Shown piece by piece: positions 51,705-60,785 of a stretch of DNA of 64,000 nucleotides. The notes under the pieces are model-generated. The model was not told where the DNA came from, ran no database searches, and worked only from the letters and a program-made list of their open reading frames with translations. Location of the stretch: contig NZ_LT800497.1 of the NCBI RefSeq assembly GCF_900166635.1, positions 1,030,303 through 1,094,302 on the forward strand, written 5' to 3'. The first letter of the stretch is position 1; every line of letters begins with the position of its first letter. This stretch comes from Oceanobacillus timonensis. Its GTDB lineage: Bacteria > Bacillota > Bacilli > Bacillales > Amphibacillaceae. The translations under genes were made by a program, and so were the position numbers.

Positions 51705-52145
51705 ATGAAACGCTTGATACTGCTGATTGCCATAAGTATTCCTTTGTTTTTGGCAGGTTGTTTAAGTCCAAACAGTGTCCGGGTCGTGAACGATATGTAT
51801 GAAGCGGCCCTTATGGAGGAAGAGGAAAAAATAGCTTCTTATTTTTCGGAAGCATATTTGGAAGCGCATCCGATAGGAGAACTGACGAATGAATTAACAG
51901 AAGATGTCCGGAGGATGCGTGGCGTCCATATGATGAATATTACGCTCCTTCGTGAAAGAGAGCTGCAGGATGATTACATAGAATCCACTGGTTTATCAGG
52001 AGATCCGGATATACATATCATTGCAGCACAAACAGATGAACGTGAAGTGATGGTTTGGATTGTGGAGCGTGGTGACACGCAATATACAATTACTAATGGA
52101 GAGAAATATGATTTCGATACATACCATGATATCGTTCTTGATTGA
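51705..52145 (+). CDS. Small acidic lipoprotein of unknown function
   Basis: 146 residues; ATGAGGAG upstream. The signal peptide MKRLILLIAISIPLFLAGC ends in a clear lipobox (LAGC, Cys 19). The mature part is acidic and of mixed helix and strand (MYEAALMEEEEKIASYFSEAYLEAHP, MVWIVERGDTQYTITNGEKYDFDTYHD), compatible with a small NTF2-like or PepSY-like fold. I do not recognise a family. Neighbours (HAD phosphatase, divergent; prkA, downstream with its own promoter) give no clue. Confidence 0.75.
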   Translation: MKRLILLIAISIPLFLAGCLSPNSVRVVNDMYEAALMEEEEKIASYFSEAYLEAHPIGELTNELTEDVRRMRGVHMMNITLLRERELQDDYIESTGLSGDPDIHIIAAQTDEREVMVWIVERGDTQYTITNGEKYDFDTYHDIVLD

Positions 52146-52225
52146 AAGTATTTCATTTAATCATTCACAGATATGGATGGGCTTCTCAAATTAGACAGAA
52201 TGATTTTCTAAAATATTTCTGCAGA

Positions 52226-52254
52226 GCATGTTTTAACTTTTCCCTGCATAGGAT
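52226..52254 (+). promoter_or_regulatory. SigE-like promoter of prkA
   Basis: GCATGTT (52226-52232), 14 bases, CATAGGAT (52247-52254). Fits the SigE pattern (G/T)(A/C)ATATT-N14-CATACAAT with one -35 and two -10 mismatches. prkA is SigE dependent in B. subtilis. Confidence 0.65.
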
Positions 52255-52287
52255 ATAGAAATCGTTGTAAGATGGAGGGAGCCTGCG

Positions 52288-54183
52288 ATGGATATTTTAA
52301 ATAAAGTAAAAAACGATAGAGAAACGGAAAAGCAACTAGGATGGGAAGGTACCTTTGCGGAATACTTAGAGCTGGTAAAAGAAAACCCGACAATTGCACA
52401 GACTGCACATTCCCGCGTATATAATATGATTAAGAGTGCTGGGGTTATAGAGAAAGATAATCATAAAATGTATCAGTTTTTTGGTTCAGCTATTTTTGGT
52501 CTGGAATCGGCTATTCAAAGCTTAGTAGAAGAATATTTTCATCCGGCAGCAAGAAGGCTGGACGTCAGAAAACGGATTTTACTGTTGATGGGGCCGGTCA
52601 GCGGCGGGAAATCGACCATTGTCAGTTTGCTGAAGCGCGGTTTGGAGCAATATTCCCGCACAGACGAAGGGGCTGTATATGCGATAAAGGGCTGCCCGAT
52701 GCATGAAGATCCTTTGCATTTAATACCGCAGCATTTGCGGGAAGACTTCTATGAAGAGTACGGCATTCGGATTGAAGGCAGTTTATCGCCGCTGAATACC
52801 ATGCGTTTAGAAAAGGATTACGGCGGTAGGATTGAAGATGTCAAAGTGCAGCGAATCTTTTTCTCTGAAGATAAAAGGGTGGGGATTGGCACATTCAGCC
52901 CATCTGATCCGAAATCACAAGATATTGCCGATTTAACGGGAAGCATTGATTTTTCAACAATCGCCGAATTTGGATCGGAATCTGATCCGCGTGCTTACCG
53001 TTTTGACGGAGAATTAAATAAAGCGAATCGCGGTATGATGGAGTTTCAGGAGATTTTAAAAAGTGATGAAAAATTCCTGTGGCACCTGCTTTCACTTACG
53101 CAGGAAGGGAATTTTAAAGCAGGAAGATTTGCTTTGATTTCCGCTGATGAAATGATTATTGCCCACACGAACGAATCAGAATATAAATCATTTATTGCCA
53201 ATAAAAAGAATGAAGCACTTCATTCCCGAATGATTGTAATGCCAATTCCTTATAACTTGAAGGTCAGTGAAGAGGAACGAATCTATAAAAAAATGATTCA
53301 GGAAAGTGATATTGCAGATGTACATGTGGCTCCTCATGCTTTACGGGCAGCGGCGATATTCTCCATTTTAACTAGGTTAAAAGATTCGAAAAAACAGGGG
53401 ATCGATGTTGTTAAAAAGATGCGGCTCTATGATGGGGAAAGTGTGGAAGGATATAATCAAATTGATATGGCCGATCTTTTAAATGAGTATACCGATGAGG
53501 GAATGGCAGGGATTGATCCGCGTTATGTGATTAACCGCATTTCTTCCACAATCATCCGTAAAGAAATACCTTCTATTAATGCATTGGATGTTCTACGCTC
53601 ACTAAAAGAGGGGTTAAATCAACATCCATCGATTTCAAAGGACGATTTGGAAACATATTTAAATTATATTTCCATTGCCCGGAAAGAATATGATGAAATT
53701 GCGAAAAAAGAAGTACAGAAAGCATTCGTTTACTCATATGAAGAATCTGCGAAGACCTTGATGGATAACTATCTCGATAATGTCGAGGCATATTGTAATC
53801 AGAATAAATTACGCGACCCGCTTACCGGTGAGGAAATGAATCCGGACGAGAAGCTGATGCGTTCAATTGAGGAGCAGATTGGCATCTCGGAAAATGCGAA
53901 AAAAGGTTTCCGGGAAGAAATTTTAATTCGCCTATCCGCCTATGCACGCAAAGGAAAACGATTTGATTATCAATCACATGAACGTCTGCGGGAAGCGATT
54001 CAAAAGAAATTATTTGCCGATTTGAAAGACGTTGTAAAAATTACAACCTCATCGAAAACGCCGAATGAATCGCAATTGAAGAAGATTAATGAAGTGATTG
54101 CCCGCCTCATTGATGAACATGGGTATAATTCCGTGTCAGCGAATGAATTGCTGCGTTATGTGGGTAGTTTATTGAACCGATAA
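52288..54183 (+). CDS. prkA: PrkA family serine protein kinase / AAA+ ATPase
   Basis: 631 residues, full length; ATGGAGGGAG upstream. N-terminal AAA+ domain with Walker A MGPVSGGKST (101-110), a Cys/His stretch KGCPMHEDPLHLIP, a GSIDFSTIAEFGSESDPRAYRFDGELNKANRGMMEFQEILK region (Walker B-like and sensor elements) and a C-terminal kinase-like helical domain (about 420-631). PrkA of Bacillus supports sporulation; both kinase and Lon-like protease activity have been reported for the family. It forms a conserved genomic partnership with yhbH and spoVR, as seen here. Confidence 0.96.
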   Translation: MDILNKVKNDRETEKQLGWEGTFAEYLELVKENPTIAQTAHSRVYNMIKSAGVIEKDNHKMYQFFGSAIFGLESAIQSLVEEYFHPAARRLDVRKRILLLMGPVSGGKSTIVSLLKRGLEQYSRTDEGAVYAIKGCPMHEDPLHLIPQHLREDFYEEYGIRIEGSLSPLNTMRLEKDYGGRIEDVKVQRIFFSEDKRVGIGTFSPSDPKSQDIADLTGSIDFSTIAEFGSESDPRAYRFDGELNKANRGMMEFQEILKSDEKFLWHLLSLTQEGNFKAGRFALISADEMIIAHTNESEYKSFIANKKNEALHSRMIVMPIPYNLKVSEEERIYKKMIQESDIADVHVAPHALRAAAIFSILTRLKDSKKQGIDVVKKMRLYDGESVEGYNQIDMADLLNEYTDEGMAGIDPRYVINRISSTIIRKEIPSINALDVLRSLKEGLNQHPSISKDDLETYLNYISIARKEYDEIAKKEVQKAFVYSYEESAKTLMDNYLDNVEAYCNQNKLRDPLTGEEMNPDEKLMRSIEEQIGISENAKKGFREEILIRLSAYARKGKRFDYQSHERLREAIQKKLFADLKDVVKITTSSKTPNESQLKKINEVIARLIDEHGYNSVSANELLRYVGSLLNR

Positions 54184-54219
54184 AGCGGTAAGCATATTTG
54201 TTTCATCATTAGAAAAAAG

Positions 54220-54257
54220 AAAAGTGGTATCCACAAGAATATGGATGCCACTTTTTT
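54220..54257 (+). terminator. Terminator of prkA
   Basis: AAAAGTGGTATCCA / TGGATGCCACTTTTTT, 8-base loop, one mismatch. Confidence 0.9.
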
Positions 54258-54337
54258 ACTTACCGAATCAAGAAAAATAGGCATCTCTAAAAAACTCAAA
54301 TTCTTTTAATCCGTCTGCAATAACTTATCCCCTCTTG

Positions 54338-54345
54338 CATACAAT
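54338..54345 (+). promoter_or_regulatory. SigE-type -10 box of yhbH
   Basis: CATACAAT, exact SigE -10 consensus, 78 bases before the GTG start. The -35 at the expected distance (GCAATAA, 54317-54323) is weak. Confidence 0.5.
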
Positions 54346-54423
54346 AGATAAAGCATGTTTCTAAAACTGTTTGTACCATAAACTGATGATTGGAAACAAT
54401 TCAAATATAAGGAGAGGATTCAA

Positions 54424-55590
54424 GTGTCCAATGAGCAAGAGCATAATTTCGTCGTCTCCCAAGAAAACTGGTCTCTCCATCGAAAAGGTTATCAGGATCA
54501 ACAACGCCATAATGAGAAAATTAAAGATGCCATTAAGAAAAACCTTCCTGACCTTGTCAGTGAAGAAAACATCATTATGTCCAATGGCAAGGATGTAGTG
54601 AAAATCCCGATTCGTTCCCTGGATGAATATAAAATCAGGTATAACTATGAAAAATCAAAGCATGTCGGGCAGGGAAACGGAGAATCGGAAGTCGGAGATG
54701 TGGTTGCACGTGCACCAGGAAGCGGCGATGGACAGCAGGCAGGAAACGGGAAAAAAGCTGGAGATAAACCAGGCCAGGATTATTATGAATCGGAAGTATC
54801 CATTGCCGAAATAGAAGATGCATTATTCCGGGAATTAGAACTTCCGAATCTGCAGGAAAAAGAAAAATCAGAGATTATTACGGAAAAAGTCGAATTTAAT
54901 GATGTGCGCAAAAAAGGATTAATGGGGAATGTAGATAAGAAACGAACGATATTAACCGCATTAAAGCGGAATGCCCGGGATGGGAAAGCGCAAATTACGC
55001 CGATTTATAATGATGATTTGCGTTTCAAAACTTGGAATGAAGTCATCCGTCATGATTCCAAAGCTGTTGTCCTGGCGATGATGGATACAAGTGCGTCGAT
55101 GGGTGCGTTTGAGAAGTATATTGCCCGCAGTTTCTTCTTTTGGATGAACCGGTTTTTGAAAACAAAATATGAAAGTGTGGAATTTGAATTTATTGCCCAT
55201 CATACAGAGGCAAAAGTAGTGACAGAAGAGGCCTTTTTCTCCAAAGGGGAGAGTGGTGGAACGATTTGTTCATCCGCTTATTATAAGGCGCTGGAGGTCA
55301 TTGATGAAAAATATCCTCCGTCCCGCTATAATATTTATCCTTTTCATTTTTCAGACGGAGAGAATATTAGCTCGGATAACAAGACATGCATAGAGTTAGT
55401 CCACCAGCTGATGGAAAAATCAAATATGTTTGGTTACGGAGAAGTAAATGGCTATAATCGCTATTCGACGTTAATGAATGCCTATAAAACGATTGAACAC
55501 CCGAAGTTTAAGCACTATATATTAAAAGAAAAAGCGGATGTCTATCACGCCATGAAAAGCTTTTTTCAAAAGACAGCAGAACATGTATAA
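54424..55590 (+). CDS. yhbH: YhbH (DUF444) sporulation protein
   Basis: 388 residues, GTG start behind AAGGAGAGG. DUF444 proteins have a charged N-terminus ([35 protein letters not shown]), a Gly-rich linker (about 95-125) and a VWA-like domain; the MIDAS-type motif is in [45 protein letters not shown] and [10 protein letters not shown] are also typical. It acts with PrkA and SpoVR in the mother cell; its molecular role is unknown. Separated from prkA by a terminator and its own SigE-like -10. Confidence 0.95.
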   Translation: MSNEQEHNFVVSQENWSLHRKGYQDQQRHNEKIKDAIKKNLPDLVSEENIIMSNGKDVVKIPIRSLDEYKIRYNYEKSKHVGQGNGESEVGDVVARAPGSGDGQQAGNGKKAGDKPGQDYYESEVSIAEIEDALFRELELPNLQEKEKSEIITEKVEFNDVRKKGLMGNVDKKRTILTALKRNARDGKAQITPIYNDDLRFKTWNEVIRHDSKAVVLAMMDTSASMGAFEKYIARSFFFWMNRFLKTKYESVEFEFIAHHTEAKVVTEEAFFSKGESGGTICSSAYYKALEVIDEKYPPSRYNIYPFHFSDGENISSDNKTCIELVHQLMEKSNMFGYGEVNGYNRYSTLMNAYKTIEHPKFKHYILKEKADVYHAMKSFFQKTAEHV

Positions 55591-55628
55591 AGTGACATTT
55601 CCTTCAGTAGGGGGTTCGATGGGGCGAG

Positions 55629-55868
55629 TAAGTGCAGCAATGTTGTCAGGTAAATAAATTTTCAAAAAATAATAGTTGCTATAAGCATAGAGCAATAACG
55701 CTAACCAGCGAAGGAAAAACACGTAGACTCCTGCGGGAAAGCGCAGTGGGAAGACCCCGCAGGAAAAAAGCGAACTTCTTTTTTTCGAGGAGGCTGAGCT
55801 CAAGCCCGCGGAAAGCGTAGTGTTTTTCCGTAGCGGTCATACTAACCTGACAACATTGGTAAGTGCAG
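55629..55868. mobile_element. MITE-like 221-bp inverted-repeat element flanked by 9-bp direct repeats
   Basis: Outer arms CAATGTTGTCAGGT (55638-55651) and ACCTGACAACATTG (55845-55858) pair perfectly. TAAGTGCAG occurs just outside on both sides (55629-55637 and, one base off, 55860-55868). Inside are GGAAAAACAC (55713-55722) / GTGTTTTTCC (55820-55829) and TCCTGCGGG / CCCGCAGGA. The GC-rich core (ACTCCTGCGGGAAAGCG ... GAGGAGGCTGAGCTC ... CCGCGGAAAGCG) is the dispersed intergenic repeat common in Bacillaceae genomes. It fills most of the 429-base yhbH-spoVR gap; open frames in it are spurious. Confidence 0.7.
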
Positions 55869-55909
55869 TCCCAGTCCCAGCTGGTTACACTGCGATAAAG
55901 AATAAAAAT

Positions 55910-55954
55910 AACAGCTCAAAGAATGAACGATGCTTTTCTTTGAGCTGTTTTTGT
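55910..55954 (+). terminator. Terminator between yhbH and spoVR
   Basis: AACAGCTCAAAG / CTTTGAGCTGTTTTTG, 16-base loop. Confidence 0.9.
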
Positions 55955-55982
55955 TAGGAAAGGCAAGATTTCATACAGGAAA

Positions 55983-55990
55983 CATAGACT
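55983..55990 (+). promoter_or_regulatory. SigE-type -10 box of spoVR
   Basis: CATAGACT fits the SigE -10 CATACAMT at 7 of 8; GCAAGAT (55963-55969) 13 bases upstream is a weak -35. spoVR is SigE dependent in B. subtilis. Confidence 0.45.
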
Positions 55991-56019
55991 AGTAGTAGCT
56001 GACTAAAGGGGGAATCTAC

Positions 56020-57432
56020 TTGAGTGAAACAAAGGAGTTAACAAGAGCTATCGAGGAAATTACGGAGGTAGCCAAAGGGTTTGGGCTGGATTTTTATCCG
56101 ATGCGCTATGAGGTTTGTCCAGCAGATATTATTTATACATTTGGTGCTTACGGGATGCCGACGCGTTTTACCCATTGGAGTTTTGGGAAGCAATTTCATA
56201 AAATGAAGCTGCAATATGATTTAGGATTGAGCCAGATTTATGAACTGGTGATTAATTCGGACCCTTGCTATGCCTTTTTATTAAATACAAACAGCCTGAT
56301 TCAAAATAAATTGATTATTGCCCACGTGCTGGCACATTGTGATTTCTTTAAAAATAATATCCGTTTTGCAAATACACGCAAAGACATGGTGGAGAGCATG
56401 ACAGCAACGGCTGAGCGTATTGCTCATTATGAGATGGTACATGGCAAAGAAGAGGTGGAGAGCTTTTTAGATGCGATTTTATCGATTCAGGAACATATTG
56501 ATCCGTCTATTGTCCGGTTTAAATTGCCTCCAAAAACAGCAAACGATATGGAAGACCAGGATAGTCATAAAAAAAGCGGAGAGTATGATGATCTGTGGAA
56601 TTTAGATGAGCGTGGGAAAAATTCACAGACGAAAACGCCAAAGAAGCAAAAGAAAATTCCTCCTTCCCCAGAAAAGGACTTATTATTATTTATTGAAGAA
56701 TACAGCAGGGAACTGGAGGATTGGCAGCGGGATGTGTTAACGATGATGCGGGAGGAAATGCTATATTTCTGGCCACAGTTAGAGACGAAAGTTATGAATG
56801 AAGGATGGGCATCCTATTGGCACCAGCAGATTATGCGTCAGCTGGATTTGACCTCCTCGGAAACGCTGGAATATGCAAAATTGAATGCTGGGGTTGTACA
56901 GCCATCCCGGACATCGATTAATCCGTATTATTTGGGGATAAAAATCTTTGAAGATATTGAAGAACGTTATAATAACCCGACCGAGCAAATGGTGAGAAAT
57001 GGTTGTGAACCGAATAAAGGCAGGGATAAAATCTTTGAAGTAAGAGAAATGGAATCAGATATTTCTTTTATCCGTAACTATTTAACGAAGGAATTAGTCG
57101 CCAAAGAGGATATGTATCTTTTTGAGAAAAAAGGGAGAGATTATCGGATTACAGAAAAGGATTATGTGGAAGTACGCGATCAGCTTGTCTCTCAGCGTGT
57201 GAATGGTGGTTTTCCGTATATCACCGTAGAAAATGGGGACTATCTTCGTAATGGCGAGCTTTATTTACGTCATGGTTTTGAAGGAATTGAGCTCGATATT
57301 AAATATTTGGAGCATGTTTTACCTTACATTTATCAATTATGGGGGAGAGCTGTCCATTTAGAAACGGTGATTGAAGGGAAAGAAGCACTATATACCTATG
57401 ATGGGAAAGAAATGCATAAACAAAGAATATAA
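56020..57432 (+). CDS. spoVR: SpoVR family protein, spore cortex formation
   Basis: 470 residues, TTG start behind AAAGGGGGAA. Family marks: [43 protein letters not shown] (about 18-60), [82 protein letters not shown] (about 226-277), and [17 protein letters not shown]. SpoVR is needed for normal cortex in B. subtilis; its biochemical activity is unknown. A basic linker (about 190-220) splits the conserved halves. With prkA and yhbH it makes a compact mother-cell cluster. Confidence 0.96.
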   Translation: MSETKELTRAIEEITEVAKGFGLDFYPMRYEVCPADIIYTFGAYGMPTRFTHWSFGKQFHKMKLQYDLGLSQIYELVINSDPCYAFLLNTNSLIQNKLIIAHVLAHCDFFKNNIRFANTRKDMVESMTATAERIAHYEMVHGKEEVESFLDAILSIQEHIDPSIVRFKLPPKTANDMEDQDSHKKSGEYDDLWNLDERGKNSQTKTPKKQKKIPPSPEKDLLLFIEEYSRELEDWQRDVLTMMREEMLYFWPQLETKVMNEGWASYWHQQIMRQLDLTSSETLEYAKLNAGVVQPSRTSINPYYLGIKIFEDIEERYNNPTEQMVRNGCEPNKGRDKIFEVREMESDISFIRNYLTKELVAKEDMYLFEKKGRDYRITEKDYVEVRDQLVSQRVNGGFPYITVENGDYLRNGELYLRHGFEGIELDIKYLEHVLPYIYQLWGRAVHLETVIEGKEALYTYDGKEMHKQRI

Positions 57433-57440
57433 TATTGTTG

Positions 57441-57475
57441 AAAAGGCTGATCAGCTATGTGATCAGCCTTTTGTT
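57441..57475 (+). terminator. Terminator of spoVR
   Basis: AAAAGGCTGATCA / TGATCAGCCTTTT, 6-base loop. Confidence 0.9.
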
Positions 57476-57537
57476 GTGGATGACAGTACATCCAGCTATA
57501 GAGGATTATTTCTGCACACTTCTAATCTTCTTTTCTG

Positions 57538-57987
57538 TTAGAATAATACTCCGGTAGGAAGATAGACGAGTAATCCATAGCGGAAAATAACATAAAATAC
57601 AGTTGTTGTTATAACTGCTCCGCTGACGGATTTGAGTACACGAGTTGTCGCTTTTGTATCCCTTTTTTGTAAATACCAGGTCATAAACCCAAGGTAGAGA
57701 AGGCTGCTGATAAAAAAGCCAATGAGCCAAATGAGGCCGGCATATAGAATAAGAGCAACAGCAGTAACGACCGTCTGCGTTGTGAATATAACCCCCTTAG
57801 CATCTTGTGATGTGGATGTACCAATGATTGTTTGAATAAGTAAAATAATAGATAATAGAAACATAAGAATTAAAATAAAGAGTGGGAAGCCGATACTTAA
57901 TGCGTTCATAGATGATACCGTAGTTAAACAAATAATACTCAACAACAGAAATGCTATTGGAGAAGCTAAATCTTTGTTTATTTTCAT
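57538..57987 (-). CDS. tctB: Tripartite tricarboxylate transporter small subunit TctB
   Basis: I start at 57987 (149 residues), just beyond the tctA stop, with GTGGGTG upstream; the frame is open to 58050 but that would overlap tctA. Four membrane helices (about 8-28, 33-52, 71-95, 120-140) match TctB: LASPIAFLLLSIICLTTV, FPLFILILMFLLSIILLIQTI, LILYAGLIWLIGFFISSLLYLGFMTWYLQKR. It is the small membrane subunit of the TctCBA carrier. The gene order here is tctC-tctA-tctB. Confidence 0.85.
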   Translation of the reverse strand: MKINKDLASPIAFLLLSIICLTTVSSMNALSIGFPLFILILMFLLSIILLIQTIIGTSTSQDAKGVIFTTQTVVTAVALILYAGLIWLIGFFISSLLYLGFMTWYLQKRDTKATTRVLKSVSGAVITTTVFYVIFRYGLLVYLPTGVLF

Positions 57988-58006
57988 AGAAATAACACCC
58001 ACTTTG

Positions 58007-59530
58007 CTAAATACTAGTATTTTCCTGCCTATTAGAGCTACGTTTCGCAATAAATTTCGTTATCAAAGGACTGAATAATGATAGAAAACAGAGAATCATA
58101 ATACCGATTGTTAATGGTCTGGAGAAAAATAAGTTTAATAGCCCGGGCAGATTCTCACTAATCAGATACGCTTGTATAATTCCTTTTTCAGCAATCGGTC
58201 CGAGTATAATACCAAGTACAATGGGGGCCGGAGAAAACCCGCGTTCTGACATCATATAAGCTACCAGCCCGAACAGCGCCAAAACGATAATATCCATGAA
58301 GTTATTGCGAATAGCAAAGGCGCCAATCATGGTTAAAAATACGATTGCAGGCACTAAATAATAAATCGGGATATTAATGATTTTTCCAATATATTTTGAT
58401 CCGTAAATAGCAAAGAGAAGCATAAGAATATTTGCGATAATGAAGCCGCCTATAAAAGTGTAGATAAGCGCAGCATTGGATGTAAATAAATTTGGTCCCG
58501 GCTGTATTCCTTGAATGAGCAGTGCACCGATAAGAACTGCTGAAGGAGGGCCGCCGGGAATACCAAGAGATAGGAGTGGGACGAGCGAACCGCCTACTTC
58601 AGAATTATTTGCCGTTTCCGAAGCGACTACTCCTCGAGCATCTCCTTTTCCAAACAGTTTATTTTGTTTGGAAAAACGTACTGCAGCATCATAAGATAAT
58701 AAACTGGCAACATTTCCGCCGGCGCCTGGTATTAATCCGACGGTAATACCAATAAGAGAAGATCGGAGTAATAGTATAGGACGTGTTACGATTGATTTTA
58801 AAACGGAAATGACATGGGCTTTTTCGCTTTTAATGTTACTTATTTTTTCTTTTTCTAAATCAACCCCTTTAATCATACGCATGACTTGTGGAATACAGAA
58901 AAAAGCAATAAGCAATACGATAATTTCTAAACCGCCCTGCAAGGAAGAGGAGCCGAATGTGAACCGCGATGACCCTCCAAGGATAGAAATACCAACTGTG
59001 CTTAGTAATAAACCAAAGCATGCACCGAGAGCCCCTTTCAATAATGACCCTTGAGATAACGTAGCAACAAGTGTGAGGCCAAGTACTGCAATCCAGAAAA
59101 ACTCAGACGGTCCAAATTGTAAAGCTACACGTGCTAGTAAAGGACTTAAAAATAAGAGAGCTATACCGCCAAAGACTCCACCAATCCCAGATCCGATGGA
59201 AGCGGTAAGCAGCGCCTGTTCAGCTTTTCCTTTTTGCGTCATCGGGTAGCCGTCAAAAGCTGTTGCAATAGAGGATGGAGTACCTGGTGTATTGATTAAA
59301 ATAGCAGCAATACATCCCCCGAATATAGCCCCGACATAAATACCACCTAATGTCACGAGAGCAACATCCGGCGCCATGGAGAATGTAAAGGGCAGCATAA
59401 CAGCTAAAGCCATCGTAGCGGTTAATCCTGGAAGTGATCCGATGATGATTCCTCCAAGAACGCCAAGCATCAGGTACAAAAAAGTCATTGGCGCAAATAG
59501 TGCAGCAAGAACTTCTGATATCATATCCAT
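58007..59530 (-). CDS. tctA: Tripartite tricarboxylate transporter large subunit TctA
   Basis: 507 residues from the Met at 59530, 7 bases after AGAGGAGG. About 12 helices. TctA marks: LGVLGGIIIGSLPGLTATMALAVMLPFTFSMAPDVALVTLGGIYVGAIFGGCIAAILINTPGTPSSIATAFDGYPMTQKGKAEQAL (about 21-107), and GLIPGAGGNVASLLSYDAAVRFSK with ARGVVASETANNSEVGGSLVPLLSLGIPGGPPSAVLIGALLIQG, the twin Gly-rich loops. It moves citrate-type acids or other substrates with Na+ or H+. Follows tctC by 16 bases. Confidence 0.95.
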   Translation of the reverse strand: MDMISEVLAALFAPMTFLYLMLGVLGGIIIGSLPGLTATMALAVMLPFTFSMAPDVALVTLGGIYVGAIFGGCIAAILINTPGTPSSIATAFDGYPMTQKGKAEQALLTASIGSGIGGVFGGIALLFLSPLLARVALQFGPSEFFWIAVLGLTLVATLSQGSLLKGALGACFGLLLSTVGISILGGSSRFTFGSSSLQGGLEIIVLLIAFFCIPQVMRMIKGVDLEKEKISNIKSEKAHVISVLKSIVTRPILLLRSSLIGITVGLIPGAGGNVASLLSYDAAVRFSKQNKLFGKGDARGVVASETANNSEVGGSLVPLLSLGIPGGPPSAVLIGALLIQGIQPGPNLFTSNAALIYTFIGGFIIANILMLLFAIYGSKYIGKIINIPIYYLVPAIVFLTMIGAFAIRNNFMDIIVLALFGLVAYMMSERGFSPAPIVLGIILGPIAEKGIIQAYLISENLPGLLNLFFSRPLTIGIMILCFLSLFSPLITKFIAKRSSNRQENTSI

Positions 59531-59546
59531 CAAGGTTTCCTCCTCT

Positions 59547-60524
59547 TTAAGGAATTTCACCCATTATTTTTAAAGTTTCTTCTAGTTCTTCACGTTTTTG
59601 GTTAATAAAATCCTGACTTTCATCTGCACCCATTTCAAGCGGTTCAAATCCTTCGCGGATCATTTCCTCTTGAACTTCGGGATTGGCAAGTATATCTAGA
59701 AAGGCTGTTTCCAATTTTTCGATTTCTTCGCTGCTGGTACCGGGCGGAACTGCTACACCACGTTCAATACTGGCCGTAATATCAAGGCCTAGTTCCTTGA
59801 ATGTGGGAACATCAGGTAATGTTTCAAATCGCTCTTCTGAGCCAATAGCCAAAATATTGAAATCATCTTTATAACTAAGTAAATCGGGGGAATTAGCAAG
59901 AACAGCAGTAGTTGTTCCGCTTAAAACGCTCTGAATGGTTTCTGATGAGCCAAGTGATGGGACTGAAATAAGATTCATATTTGCTTTTGATTCCAGTTCT
60001 AACGCTAATAAGTGTGAACCGGAGTATGATCCAGTCACAGAAACGGTTATAGATTCCTTTTGCGACTGCTCGATAAATTGTTCCATTGTCTCAATACCGC
60101 TATCTTTGCTGACAGCAATTCCAATAGGGGTCCGCTGAAATAGTACCACAGGTTCGATATCATCGGTTTCATATCCGGTATCATCATTTGTTAAGGGCTG
60201 TAAAATGATATGCGGAATATTAATACCTGCGAAAAAATGTCCGTCCGGGGGTTGGTTCACAAGTTCCGTCCAGCCAATAGCGCCTCCAGCTCCGTCTTTG
60301 TACATAATTGCAACACTTTCATTTAGGCTTTCTTCCAAATAAGGCAGTTGTCGTCTTGCGTCTACATCAGACTGTCCTCCAGGCATAAACGGAATACTGT
60401 AAGTAAGCATACGGTTTGGGAAAGAATCTTCGTCGCCTTCCGTATCTTCATCCTGACTTTCACAGGCGCTCATACTGATCAAGGGCAATAATATCAATAA
60501 AATAATCAACCACTGTTTATTCAC
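59547..60524 (-). CDS. tctC: Tripartite tricarboxylate transporter binding lipoprotein TctC
   Basis: 325 residues; AAGGAGGGGTTAGG upstream. Signal peptide with lipobox SMSAC (Cys 21), then an acidic linker. TctC fold: LTYSIPFMPGGQSDVDARRQLPYLEESLNESVAIMYKDGAGGAIGWTELVNQPPDGHFFAGINIPHIILQPL (about 39-111), VSVTGSYSGSHLLALEL, and DVPTFKELGLDITASIERGVAVPPGTSSEEIEKLETAFLDIL. These proteins bind carboxylates through a water bridge; the substrate is not predictable. First gene of tctCAB, with a perfect cre site in its leader. Confidence 0.93.
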   Translation of the reverse strand: MNKQWLIILLILLPLISMSACESQDEDTEGDEDSFPNRMLTYSIPFMPGGQSDVDARRQLPYLEESLNESVAIMYKDGAGGAIGWTELVNQPPDGHFFAGINIPHIILQPLTNDDTGYETDDIEPVVLFQRTPIGIAVSKDSGIETMEQFIEQSQKESITVSVTGSYSGSHLLALELESKANMNLISVPSLGSSETIQSVLSGTTTAVLANSPDLLSYKDDFNILAIGSEERFETLPDVPTFKELGLDITASIERGVAVPPGTSSEEIEKLETAFLDILANPEVQEEMIREGFEPLEMGADESQDFINQKREELEETLKIMGEIP

Positions 60525-60535
60525 CTAACCCCTCC

Positions 60536-60551
60536 TTGTAAGCGATTACAA
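60536..60551 (-). promoter_or_regulatory. Perfect cre site in the tctC leader
   Basis: TTGTAATCGCTTACA on the minus strand fits WTGNAANCGNWNNCW fully (the plus strand also). It lies just upstream of the ribosome site, so CcpA could act as a roadblock to tctCAB transcription. Confidence 0.8.
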
Positions 60552-60622
60552 TTAATCAGTTAAATGGTCCAACCAATGTAAATAACATTAAATCATAATA
60601 GCGTAAATAAAGTCAATTACAA

Positions 60623-60638
60623 TTCAAATTAATTTGAA
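60623..60638. promoter_or_regulatory. 16-bp palindrome in the tctC / yheO-like intergenic region
   Basis: TTCAAATTAATTTGAA, a perfect dyad between divergent promoters. Also AAAACCG (60681-60687) / CGGTTTT (60716-60722). Candidate operators for the divergent regulator. Confidence 0.5.
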
Positions 60639-60785
60639 AATTTAATATATAGTACTTTTAGAATAATTATCCATATTGAGAAAACCGTTAAGAGAACATG
60701 AAACTGGCTTGTCATCGGTTTTATTGATTGCTAAACTTAAGATGAATAGTAAAAAGTATTTAAAATTTGATATTGGGTGGTAATG

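Noticed and set aside
55522..55803. Minus-strand 93-codon frame
   Set aside because: It is the translation of the GC-rich repeat element and the end of yhbH; no ribosome site, and such frames arise wherever the repeat lies.
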